A stretch of 64,000 nt of DNA from positions 4,512,001 to 4,576,000 of the forward strand of contig NC_004463.1 of NCBI RefSeq assembly GCF_000011365.1. The letters run 5' to 3'. Below are positions 32,846-41,204 of the stretch, piece by piece; position 1 is the first letter of the stretch, and each line of letters opens with the position of its first letter. The stretch comes from Bradyrhizobium diazoefficiens USDA 110. Its GTDB lineage: Bacteria; Pseudomonadota; Alphaproteobacteria; Rhizobiales; Xanthobacteraceae. The translations under genes were made by a program, and so were the position numbers. The notes beneath the pieces were generated by a model, which was given only the letters and a program-made list of their open reading frames with translations, was not told the origin of the DNA and searched no databases.

Positions 32846-35800
32846 TGCTCCAGCGTCTGGTCGCCTTTGCGCTCTCGCAGCGGCTGTTCGTCCTGCTCGC
32901 CGTCTTGCTGCTGATCGGCGCGGGCGCAACGTTCCTCCCCAGCCTGCCGATCGACGCGTTCCCCGACGTTTCACCAGTCCAGGTGAAAATCATCATGAAG
33001 GCACCGGGCCTGACGCCGGAGGAGGTCGAGCAGCGCATCACCGTCCCGATCGAGCTCGAACTGCTGGGCCTGCCGAACAAGAAGATCCTTCGCTCGACCA
33101 CTAAATACGCGCTCGCCGACGTCACGATCGATTTCGAGGACGGCACGGATATCTACTGGGCGCGCAACCAGGTCTCCGAGCGGTTGTCGAACATCGCTCG
33201 TGACCTTCCCGAGGGGGTGAGTGGCGGGCTTGCGCCGATCACCAGTCCGCTCGGCGAGATGTTCATGTTTACCATCGACAGCTCCGAGCTGTCGCTGGCG
33301 GAACGGCGAACCCTGCTCGACTGGGTGATCCGACCGGCGCTGCGCACGGTTCCCGGGGTTGCCGACGTGAATGCCCTCGGCGGCTACGTGCGGGCGTTCG
33401 AGATCGTCCCGCTCAACGATGCGCTCGCCGCGCGCGGCATTTCGTCGGAGCTGTTTCGCCGCGCCGTCGAAACCAACAGCCGCAACGACGGCGCGGGGCG
33501 CGTCAACCAGGGCGAGGACAGTGCCCTGGTGCGGATTGAAGGCAGCATCCGCACGATCGACGACATCAAGGCCATTGTCGTGGACACCCGCGACGGGGTC
33601 CCGATACGCGTGAACGACGTTGCGCGCGTCAAGGTCGGGGCCCTGACACGCTATGGGGCGGTGACGGAGAACGGCCAGGGCGAAACGGTTGAAGGGCTGG
33701 TGCTGGGCTTGCGCGGAGCCAATGCCGGCCAACTCGTGCGTGACGTCCGCGCAAAGCTCGAGGAGCTGAAGCCCGCGCTGCCCCAGAGCGTATCCCTCAA
33801 CGTGTTCTATGACCGAAGCCGCCTCGTCGGTCGCGCCGTCGGCACGGTGGTGCGGGCGCTCGGCGAGGCGACCGTGCTGGTGGTCGTCCTGTTGTTGCTG
33901 TTCCTGGGCAATTGGCGCGCATCGTTGGTGATCGCCCTCAGCCTGCCGCTCGCGATCGTCATTGCGCTCCTGGCCATGCGTGCGGTTGGAATGTCCGCCA
34001 ATCTGATGAGCCTCGGCGGGCTTGCGATCGCGATCGGCATGCTGATCGATGCGCTGGTGGTGGTGGTCGAGAACATCGTCGGAAATCTCGGCAACCACGA
34101 GCCGGGCAGGGGCCTTCCGCTGATCCACGTCATCTTCCGGTCGGTCTGCGAGGTGCTGCAACCTGTCGCTTCCGGCGTGCTGATCATCATGATCGTGTTC
34201 GTGCCGCTGCTCACCTTGCAGGGGCTCGAGGGCAAGCTCTTCATCCCCGTTGCGCTCGCAATCATCTTTGCGCTCGCCGGCTCGCTGTTGCTGGCGCTCA
34301 CCGTGATCCCGGTCGCGACCTCGTTCCTGCTCAAATCGGCAGGGCACGGCGAGCCGCTGCTGATCCGCCTCGCGCAGCGCGTCTACGCACCCGCGCTGGA
34401 CTGGTCGCTGCGAAACGAGCGAAAGGTCATTGCTGCAGCTCTCCTGGCGCTGGTCGCGGCAGGGTACGCCTATTCGCAACTCGGCAAGACCTTCATGCCG
34501 ACCATGGACGAGGGCGACGTCATCGTCAGCGTCGAGACGTTGCCGTCGGTCAATCTGGACGAATCCCTCGCGATCAACGCGAGGATCCAGTCGGCGCTCT
34601 TGAAGGTTCCGGACGTCACCGGGATCATCGCGCGAACCGGTTCCGACGAGCTCGGGCTCGATCCCATGGGACCGAACCAGACTGACACGTTTCTCGTGCT
34701 CAAGCCTGTTGAAGAGAGAGCCGCCCCGGACAGGGCGGAGCTCTTGAAGGCGCTGCGCAACGTGCTCGCCGACTTTCCGGGCATCTCGCTCAGCTTCACC
34801 CAACCCATCGACATGCGGGTGCAGGAGATGATCAGCGGCGTGCGTGGCGATGTCGCTGTGAAGGTCTTCGGTAGCGACGTCGGCCGGCTCAACGAGATTG
34901 CGACGAAACTGTCCGAGATCCTCACCAGCATCGAGGGTGCGGAAGACGTCTACACGACGCTCAACGAGGGTGCGCAATACTACACGGTCGTCGTGAACCG
35001 GATGGAGGCCGGCCGTCTCGGTCTGACGGTGGACACCATTGCCAATGCGCTGCGGACTCAGATCGAGGGGCGGACGATCGGCACCGCGCTCGAGGAGGGC
35101 CGTCGCACGCCCATTCTGGTCCGGGGAAGCGAGACGACGCGGGAGGCGCCCACATTGCTCGCGAGCCTGCCACTCACGCTCGCCTCCGGGCAGCACGTCG
35201 CGCTGTCCCAGGTCGCGCGCATCCAGCGCGTCGACGGCCCGGTGAAGATCGACCGCGAGGACGGCAACCGGATGAGCGTCGTTCGCGCCAATGTGCGCGG
35301 CCGCGACATGGTCGGCTTCGTCGAGGCGGCCCAACGGAAGGTCGCCGCCGACCTTTCGCTGCCGAAGGGCTATCGGCTCACCTGGGGCGGACAGTTCGAA
35401 AACCAGCAACGCGCTGCCGCGCGCCTTTCGATTGTCGTGCCCGTCGCCATCGGTCTCATCTTCGTGTTGCTGTTCACGACCTTCGCTTCCGTCCGGCAGG
35501 CCTTGCTCGTGCTCGTGAACATCCCGTTCGCGCTGATCGGAGGCGTGTTTGCCCTCGTCTCGACCGGCGAATATCTGTCGGTTCCGGCCTCTGTCGGATT
35601 CATCGCCCTGCTCGGAATCGCGGTCCTGAACGGCGTCGTGCTGGTTTCGTATTTCAATCAGTTGAGGGCGCATGGCGTCGGCGAGGACCAGATCGTGGTC
35701 GACGGTGCCAGGCGGCGGCTCCGCCCGGTGCTGATGACCGCCAGCATCACCGCATTGGGCCTGATCCCGCTCTTGTTCGCTTCCGGTCCGGGATCGGAGA

Positions 35801-35919
35801 TCCAGCGGCCGCTGGCGATCGTGGTGATCGGAGGATTGCTGTCGTCCACGCTGCTTACGCTCATCCTGCTCCCCATCCTCTATCGCCGGTTCGGCGGCAC
35901 TGTGAAGGAGTCAAAATGA
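32845..35919 (+). CDS. Heavy-metal efflux RND pump (CusA/CzcA family)
   Basis: 1024 residues, the expected size. It has twelve membrane helices in two halves, the first beginning QRLFVLLAVLLLIGAGATF. VSPVQVKIIMKAPGLTPEEV and the CzcA-type DFEDGTDIYWARNQVSERL support the HME family. The proton relay helix has Asp402 and Glu409 in MLIDALVVVVENIVGNL. It exports metal ions (Cu/Ag or Zn/Co/Cd/Ni, not resolvable here) across both membranes. The adaptor is upstream and a DUF3240 gene overlaps its end. No outer membrane factor gene is present. Confidence 0.95.
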   Translation: MLQRLVAFALSQRLFVLLAVLLLIGAGATFLPSLPIDAFPDVSPVQVKIIMKAPGLTPEEVEQRITVPIELELLGLPNKKILRSTTKYALADVTIDFEDGTDIYWARNQVSERLSNIARDLPEGVSGGLAPITSPLGEMFMFTIDSSELSLAERRTLLDWVIRPALRTVPGVADVNALGGYVRAFEIVPLNDALAARGISSELFRRAVETNSRNDGAGRVNQGEDSALVRIEGSIRTIDDIKAIVVDTRDGVPIRVNDVARVKVGALTRYGAVTENGQGETVEGLVLGLRGANAGQLVRDVRAKLEELKPALPQSVSLNVFYDRSRLVGRAVGTVVRALGEATVLVVVLLLLFLGNWRASLVIALSLPLAIVIALLAMRAVGMSANLMSLGGLAIAIGMLIDALVVVVENIVGNLGNHEPGRGLPLIHVIFRSVCEVLQPVASGVLIIMIVFVPLLTLQGLEGKLFIPVALAIIFALAGSLLLALTVIPVATSFLLKSAGHGEPLLIRLAQRVYAPALDWSLRNERKVIAAALLALVAAGYAYSQLGKTFMPTMDEGDVIVSVETLPSVNLDESLAINARIQSALLKVPDVTGIIARTGSDELGLDPMGPNQTDTFLVLKPVEERAAPDRAELLKALRNVLADFPGISLSFTQPIDMRVQEMISGVRGDVAVKVFGSDVGRLNEIATKLSEILTSIEGAEDVYTTLNEGAQYYTVVVNRMEAGRLGLTVDTIANALRTQIEGRTIGTALEEGRRTPILVRGSETTREAPTLLASLPLTLASGQHVALSQVARIQRVDGPVKIDREDGNRMSVVRANVRGRDMVGFVEAAQRKVAADLSLPKGYRLTWGGQFENQQRAAARLSIVVPVAIGLIFVLLFTTFASVRQALLVLVNIPFALIGGVFALVSTGEYLSVPASVGFIALLGIAVLNGVVLVSYFNQLRAHGVGEDQIVVDGARRRLRPVLMTASITALGLIPLLFASGPGSEIQRPLAIVVIGGLLSSTLLTLILLPILYRRFGGTVKESK

Positions 35920-36227
35920 CCAGCGAATATGTGTGCCTGTCGTTGATCCTGGCGCGAAAGCTGCGCGAGGAGCTGCTCGACTTTCTCAGCGAGCAGCCGG
36001 GCCAGACGTCCGGCTTCACGGTCTCCGATGCCGCGGGACACGGCTCAGGCGTGCAGTTGCCGACGGCCGCCGAACGCGTAAAGGGCCACGCCGATCAGGT
36101 GCATGTCCAGATCGTTCTGCCAGGAGCGGACGCCAGGCGCCTGGTCGATCAGCTCCGTCATTCGTTCGCGGGCTGCAATCTCGTATATTGGATTGCTCCG
36201 GTGGCCGAGTTCGGAACCATCGCGTAG
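35916..36227 (+). CDS. DUF3240 family protein linked to metal efflux
   Basis: 103 residues, ATG overlapping the pump stop (ATGA). The pattern CLSLILARKLREELLDFLSE, then SGFTVSDAAGHGSG and the ending FAGCNLVYWIAPVAEFG, matches DUF3240, small ferredoxin-like proteins encoded at the end of CusA/CzcA operons. A PII-like metal sensing or regulatory role is usually supposed but not proven. Last gene of the three-gene efflux operon. Confidence 0.83.
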   Translation: MTSEYVCLSLILARKLREELLDFLSEQPGQTSGFTVSDAAGHGSGVQLPTAAERVKGHADQVHVQIVLPGADARRLVDQLRHSFAGCNLVYWIAPVAEFGTIA

Positions 36228-36240
36228 TCCGGAGCAACCT

Positions 36241-36320
36241 CTACCCCGCCGCTTCATCAAACTGCGTGCTGGCTCCGAGCCATTGCTCTTCCGCGCGCCT
36301 TCGACAGCTGCCCGGCCGCT
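36241..36320 (-). repeat. Second, imperfect copy of the ABC-F gene 3' end
   Basis: From the CTA at 36241, the reverse complement of a TAG stop, the sequence parallels the 3' end of the ABC-F gene starting at 41205: CTGCGTGCTGGCTCCGAGCC here against TTGTGTGCTCGCCTCGAGCC there, then GCTCTTCCGCGCG in both. The reverse-strand translation is AEEQWLGASTQFDEAAG, against AEEQWLEASTQFDEAAG in the real gene. About 26 bases are missing after the shared CCGCGCG, where the match resumes at CCTTCGACAGCTG. The rest of 36228-36428 holds nothing recognisable. Confidence 0.65.
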
Positions 36321-36428
36321 GGCCGTTTGTCACGCACGTCATAGGGATCAACCGGACTTGATCTGGATCATGGAGCTTGGCCGTCCGGCAGTGCAGGCTG
36401 GGATGGTCCCGCCAGATAAGGGACCGCT

Positions 36429-36773
36429 TTGACGACAAGAACTCCAGAGGATCATCCAGGGACCATTGATGTGAGCAACCTCGCCAAGATTGAACGCGAT
36501 CCGAACTACCAGGAGCTCGTGCGCCGACGTTCGTCGCTGGGCTGGATGCTGTCGGCGGTTATGCTTGTTGTCTATTTCGGCTTCATCCTGCTGGTCGCCT
36601 ACGCTCCCAAGTTCCTCGGGATACCGCTGGGCAGCGGCGTGACGACGATCGGCATTCCAATCGGACTGTCCGTCATCGTGCTCGCCTTCCTGCTGACGGG
36701 TATCTATGTCCGCCAGGCGAGTTCCAGTTACGACGTGCTCATCCGCAAGATTGTCGAGGAGAACCGCTCGTGA
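36429..36773 (+). CDS. DUF485 membrane protein, ActP partner
   Basis: 114 residues from a TTG at 36429 (AAGGGA upstream); a GTG at 36471 giving a 100-residue protein is a real alternative. It contains [16 protein letters not shown] and two membrane helices ([20 protein letters not shown], then [20 protein letters not shown]), matching the DUF485/YjcH family, which nearly always precedes acetate permease. Its TGA overlaps the GTG start of actP (GTGA), so the two are translated together. Confidence 0.85.
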   Translation: MTTRTPEDHPGTIDVSNLAKIERDPNYQELVRRRSSLGWMLSAVMLVVYFGFILLVAYAPKFLGIPLGSGVTTIGIPIGLSVIVLAFLLTGIYVRQASSSYDVLIRKIVEENRS

Positions 36774-38461
36774 AGAAATTCTCATGGCTCCTGGCGATCC
36801 TGCTCGCAGGCCTGCCCACCATCGCGCTCGCCGCAGGCAGCATCGACGGCGGCGTTAAGCAGGCGACCAACTGGTCGGCGATCGGTATGTTCGTCGGGTT
36901 CGTTGGCCTGACGCTCGTCATCACCTATTGGGCCGCCAAGAGGACCGCATCGGCCGCGGATTTCTACTCGGCCGGCGGCGGAATTACGGGCTTCCAGAAC
37001 GGACTTGCGATCGCAGGCGACTACATGTCGGCGGCATCCTTTCTCGGCATATCGGGCCTCGTCTATACTTCGGGCTACGACGGCTTGATCTACTCCGTCG
37101 GCTGGCTGGTGGGATGGCCGATCGTCACCTTTCTGATCGCCGAACAATTGCGCAACCTCGGAAAGTTCACCTTTGCCGACGTGACCTCGTTTCGGCTCGG
37201 GCAGACCGAGATCCGTATCCTGGCGGCGTGCGGCTCGCTGGTGACGGTTGCGTTCTATCTCATCGCGCAGATGGTCGGTGCCGGTAAGCTGATCCAGCTG
37301 TTGTTCGGTCTCGACTACTGGATCGCGGTCGTCCTGGTTGGCGGCCTGATGATGATCTACGTGACGTTCGGCGGGATGAAGGCGACGACCTGGGTGCAGA
37401 TCATCAAGGCGGTGCTGTTGCTCTCAGGCGCAACGTTCATGGCCGGAGCCGTCCTCTACAAGTACGGGTTCAGCCCGGAAGCGCTGTTCACCAAGGCAAC
37501 AGAGGTGCATCCCAAGAAACTCGCGATCATGGAGCCCGGCAGCCTGATTTCCAATCCGCTCTCGGCCATCTCGCTCGGCCTGGCGCTGATGTTCGGAACG
37601 GCGGGCCTGCCTCACATCCTGATGCGCTTCTTCACCGTGAAGGACGCTCAGGCGGCCCGCAAGTCCGTGTTCTACGCCACGGGTTTCATCGGCTATTTCT
37701 ACATCCTGACCTTCATCATCGGCTTTGGCGCGATCACGCTGGTTTCGACCGACGCGATGTTTCTCGATGGGAGCATTCTCGAGAAGACCAAGAGCGGAAT
37801 CGCGGCGATCAAGGGCGGCTCCAACATGGCGGCGATTCATCTCGCGAACGCCGTCGGCGGCAATCTGTTCCTTGGCTTCATTTCGGCCGTTGCCTTTGCC
37901 ACGATCCTGGCCGTCGTGTCAGGCTTGGCTCTGGCCGGGGCATCATCCATCAGCCACGATCTCTACGGCATGGTGATCAAGGGCGGCAACGCAAACGAGC
38001 AGGACGAGATCCGGGTCTCGAAGATTGCGACACTGGTGCTCGGCGTGCTTGCGATCTTCCTGGGCATCGTGTTCGAGAACCAGAACGTCGCCTTCATGGT
38101 GGGCCTTGCTTTCGCCATCGCGGCATCCTGCAATTTCCCCGTGCTGGTGATGTCGATCTTCTGGAAAGGCCTGACGACGCGGGGAGCCGTGTTCGGCGGC
38201 TTCCTTGGCCTGTTCAGCGCGGTTGTGGGCGTGGTCCTCTCGCCGGCAGTCTGGGAGGCGACGCTTGGCTTTGCCAAGGGGTCGGCTCCCATCAAGCTGG
38301 ACAATCCGGCGCTGTTCTCGATGGCGCTCGCCTTTGCGGGGATCTGGCTGGTCTCGATCCTGGACCGCAGCAAGCGTGCCGCGGCCGATCGCGATGGCTT
38401 TGACGCGCAATATGTCCGATCGCAGACCGGTATCGGTGCTGCTTCGGCCACGGCTCACTAG
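36770..38461 (+). CDS. actP: Sodium/solute symporter, acetate permease type
   Basis: 563 residues from a GTG at 36770. A cleavable-looking start ([18 protein letters not shown]) is followed by 13 or so helices of the SSS family. [20 protein letters not shown] and [20 protein letters not shown] are ActP hallmarks, and [17 protein letters not shown] is also typical. It takes up acetate, glycolate or pyruvate with Na+ or H+; the exact substrate cannot be fixed. It is followed by the DUF294 and exonuclease genes in one direction. Confidence 0.93.
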   Translation: MKKFSWLLAILLAGLPTIALAAGSIDGGVKQATNWSAIGMFVGFVGLTLVITYWAAKRTASAADFYSAGGGITGFQNGLAIAGDYMSAASFLGISGLVYTSGYDGLIYSVGWLVGWPIVTFLIAEQLRNLGKFTFADVTSFRLGQTEIRILAACGSLVTVAFYLIAQMVGAGKLIQLLFGLDYWIAVVLVGGLMMIYVTFGGMKATTWVQIIKAVLLLSGATFMAGAVLYKYGFSPEALFTKATEVHPKKLAIMEPGSLISNPLSAISLGLALMFGTAGLPHILMRFFTVKDAQAARKSVFYATGFIGYFYILTFIIGFGAITLVSTDAMFLDGSILEKTKSGIAAIKGGSNMAAIHLANAVGGNLFLGFISAVAFATILAVVSGLALAGASSISHDLYGMVIKGGNANEQDEIRVSKIATLVLGVLAIFLGIVFENQNVAFMVGLAFAIAASCNFPVLVMSIFWKGLTTRGAVFGGFLGLFSAVVGVVLSPAVWEATLGFAKGSAPIKLDNPALFSMALAFAGIWLVSILDRSKRAAADRDGFDAQYVRSQTGIGAASATAH

Positions 38462-38578
38462 GCGAGGATCTGCGGGACGTCGCTTCGGTACCGACCGGCT
38501 CATTTGGGCCGGCCGGTGCTGCGCTTTCGATGATCAGTCGTCGGATCCTCGGATGGTCCGTATCTTCGAAAGGCCGAA

Positions 38579-40381
38579 ATGCCCAAGGCGTTCGATATCA
38601 CCAACCCGCCGTTCGATCGTCTGATGCCGGGCGAGGCCGAGACGTTGCGGGCCGCGCTGGACATCGGGTACTTCAGTCCGGGCGAAGCGATCATCGGGCG
38701 GGACGCCCCGGCGGAGGCGCTCTATGTCGTGATCAAGGGCATCGTCGAGGAGCGGAACGAAGCCGACCTGCTGGCATTGCTCGGTCCCAAGGACACGTTC
38801 GACAGTCGCGCGCTCGTTCACGACCATAGCGGCCACCAGTTCATCGCCCGCGACGAGACGCTTTGCTACGTGATCCCCCGGAAGGTCGCGCTCGGTCTGA
38901 TCAAGGCGAACCCGCGCTTTGCGGCTTTTTTCTACCGGGAGATATCCCAGAAGCTGGACGAACTCGCCAACGACGAGGAGACGGGACGTTACGGCTCGTT
39001 GATGCACGCCAAGGTCGGCGAACTGTTCCTGCATCCGCCGGTGTTTCTGGCTGCCAGTGATACGATCGAGGCCGCCGGGCATCTGATGCGCGAGATCAAC
39101 AGCAATGCGCTGTTTGTCCGGGACGGTGAGCGGATCGGCATCGTGACCGGCATGAACCTGTCCAAAGCGGTGGTGCTGCGGCGCCAGTCCATCCAGACGC
39201 CGGTCGGCGAGCTCGCGAATTTCGACATCGTGTCGCTGCGCCGTGACGATTTCGTCTCCTCGGCCCTCCTGCTCATGACCAAGCACAACAAGCGGCGGCT
39301 TGCCGTGCGCGACGGCGAAGAGCTCGTCGGAATTCTGGAGGAGATCGATCTGCTGGGGTTCTTGGCGGGAAGCGCTCAAGTCATTGCCGGCCGCATCGAT
39401 CGAGCCTCGAGTCAGCAGGACCTCGCCACCGCGGCGCGGGAGATCGAGACGCAAACGCGCGTGCTGCGACGGCAAGGGGTCAAGGTAGAGGTCATTGCGG
39501 AGATCGTCTCCGACCTCAATCGACGCCTGCTGTCTCGATTGTTCGAAATGGTCGCGCCGGCCGAGCTGCGCACCAGCAGCTGCCTGATCGTGATGGGAAG
39601 CGAAGGGCGGGGCGAGCAGACCATCCGTACCGACCAGGACAACGGCCTTATCCTCGCAGGTCCGATGCAGGGCGAAATCCTGGAGGCGTTCCGTCAGGAA
39701 TTCTTCGTCGCTCTGCAGAGCTTCGGCTTTCCGCCCTGTCCGGGCGATATCATGGTGCGCAATCCGCTATGGTCCCGGCCGCTTTCGGAGTATCGCGCGG
39801 ATTTGCGCCGCTGGATCGTGCTTCCCGATCAGGCTGGGCACATGAATGTGGCCATCGTCTACGATGCGCAGGCGATCGCGGGCAATGAGCAGCTCCTGAA
39901 CGACGCCAAGACGGCGCTGATCGACATGACCCGGGGCGAGCAGGCGTTCATGGCACACTTCGCGCGCGCCGTTGACGCGTTCGAAACGCCGATCGGCCTC
40001 TTCAACAACCTGATCACGTCGGAGGGCACCGGCGATGCGCTGGATCTCAAGAAGGGCGGCATCTTTCCCATCGTGCACGGCGTTCGCAGCCTGGCGCTCG
40101 AGCAGGGCCTGCGCGAGACCTCCACCGACAAGCGGATTTCCCGGCTCTGTGATCTCGGCGTGCTGCAACGGGACTTTGGACGCGACTTGAAACAAGCCTT
40201 CCGATTCCTGCTGATGCTTCGGCTCGACGGGCAACTGGCCGCATCCGCGGGCGCATCGGGAACTCTGGTAAGACCGGCGCACTTGTCCAGCATGGAACGT
40301 CATCTATTGCGTGACGCGCTCCAGGTGGTGAAGAAGTTTCGGGAAATTGTCGGTCATCATTTCAAGCTCGGCATGTTCTAG
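38579..40381 (+). CDS. cNMP-binding/CBS/DUF294 nucleotidyltransferase-like regulator
   Basis: 600 residues. Residues about 1-130 form a cyclic-nucleotide-binding-like domain (FSPGEAIIGRDAPAEALYVV). Residues about 150-275 hold two CBS motifs (ALFVRDGERIGIVTGMNL; RRLAVRDGEELVGILEEIDL). The DUF294 nucleotidyltransferase domain follows, with VMGSEGRGEQTIRTDQDNGL as its G-S-x-G-R-x-E-x-x-x-x-x-D-Q-D-x-x catalytic pattern, and then a DUF294 C-terminal helical region. GlnD-like proteins of this type lie beside acetate permeases and probably adjust uptake according to nucleotide state; the target is unknown. The next gene starts one base after its stop. Confidence 0.9.
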   Translation: MPKAFDITNPPFDRLMPGEAETLRAALDIGYFSPGEAIIGRDAPAEALYVVIKGIVEERNEADLLALLGPKDTFDSRALVHDHSGHQFIARDETLCYVIPRKVALGLIKANPRFAAFFYREISQKLDELANDEETGRYGSLMHAKVGELFLHPPVFLAASDTIEAAGHLMREINSNALFVRDGERIGIVTGMNLSKAVVLRRQSIQTPVGELANFDIVSLRRDDFVSSALLLMTKHNKRRLAVRDGEELVGILEEIDLLGFLAGSAQVIAGRIDRASSQQDLATAAREIETQTRVLRRQGVKVEVIAEIVSDLNRRLLSRLFEMVAPAELRTSSCLIVMGSEGRGEQTIRTDQDNGLILAGPMQGEILEAFRQEFFVALQSFGFPPCPGDIMVRNPLWSRPLSEYRADLRRWIVLPDQAGHMNVAIVYDAQAIAGNEQLLNDAKTALIDMTRGEQAFMAHFARAVDAFETPIGLFNNLITSEGTGDALDLKKGGIFPIVHGVRSLALEQGLRETSTDKRISRLCDLGVLQRDFGRDLKQAFRFLLMLRLDGQLAASAGASGTLVRPAHLSSMERHLLRDALQVVKKFREIVGHHFKLGMF

Positions 40382-40382
40382 A

Positions 40383-41054
40383 ATGCTGCCCCGTGCGATC
40401 AAACGACTGTTGCACCAGGCGACCCTGAGCGATCAATCGTATCGCTTCATGTTCGATCGCGCTCCGGACGACGAGTTTGTCGTCATCGATTGCGAGACCA
40501 CCGGTCTGAATGTGCGAACGGACAACGTCGTCGCCATTGCCGCAATCAAGATCCGCGGCAACCGGATTTTGACCAGCGCGCGCTTCGAAGCCATCGTCCA
40601 TCCCGACAGCGAACTGGAGGCGGAGGCGATCAAGATTCACCGCTTGCGCCGGTCCGACGTCGAAGCGTCGCCGATCGTCTGGAAGGTGCTGCCAGGCTTT
40701 CTGCATTTCATCGGGCCGCGCCCGCTGATCGGCTATTATGTCGACTTCGACATCGCCATGCTGGACAAGTACATCCTGCCGCTGGTGGGAATCGAACTGC
40801 CCAACGAACGCATCGAAGTGTCGCGGCTTTACTACGAACGCAAATACGGCAACGCGCCGCCGAATACCGAGGTCGATCTGTCGTTCGCCGCGATCCTCCA
40901 CGACCTCTGCATTCCGCCTCTTGGGCAGCACGATGCTTTCAACGACGCATTGATGACTGCAATGATGTTCCTGCAGTTGCGCGACTTGAGCAGGCGCGGC
41001 GTCCGTATCGCGCGCCAACGTGCCAGCCCCGTTTTCAATCAGTTCGGGGGATAA
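40383..41054 (+). CDS. DnaQ-like 3'-5' exonuclease
   Basis: 223 residues from the ATG at 40383; an earlier in-frame Met lies inside the previous gene. The DEDDh motifs are FVVIDCETTGL, GYYVDFDIAMLDKY and HDAFNDALM, so the active site is complete. Such epsilon-like exonucleases are regularly paired with DUF294 regulators in actP operons, where their substrate is unknown; a role in replication proofreading is unlikely here. It ends 150 bases before the convergent ABC-F gene. Confidence 0.9.
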   Translation: MLPRAIKRLLHQATLSDQSYRFMFDRAPDDEFVVIDCETTGLNVRTDNVVAIAAIKIRGNRILTSARFEAIVHPDSELEAEAIKIHRLRRSDVEASPIVWKVLPGFLHFIGPRPLIGYYVDFDIAMLDKYILPLVGIELPNERIEVSRLYYERKYGNAPPNTEVDLSFAAILHDLCIPPLGQHDAFNDALMTAMMFLQLRDLSRRGVRIARQRASPVFNQFGG

Positions 41055-41204
41055 CCGGGCCCGGCGCAGCGGAGCAGATTGTCCAGTGGCCACAGATGGA
41101 AACGTGCAGGTATTTTAATACCTGTACTGTGCATGGGGTTGTTCTTCAGATTTTGATGGAGCCTTGGCCGGCCGAGCCCGGACCGACGTTCCGCGGTCGC
41201 AAGA

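Noticed and set aside
32971..35673. 900-codon reverse-strand frame opposite the RND pump
   Set aside because: Composition (His, Arg, Gln, Asp runs) is that of a shadow; the pump on the plus strand has full family motifs.
36241..36438. 65-codon reverse-strand gene ending in AEEQWLGASTQFDEAAG
   Set aside because: Only the end resembles ABC-F; upstream codons are unrelated and there is a deletion, so it is a copied gene end and not a gene.
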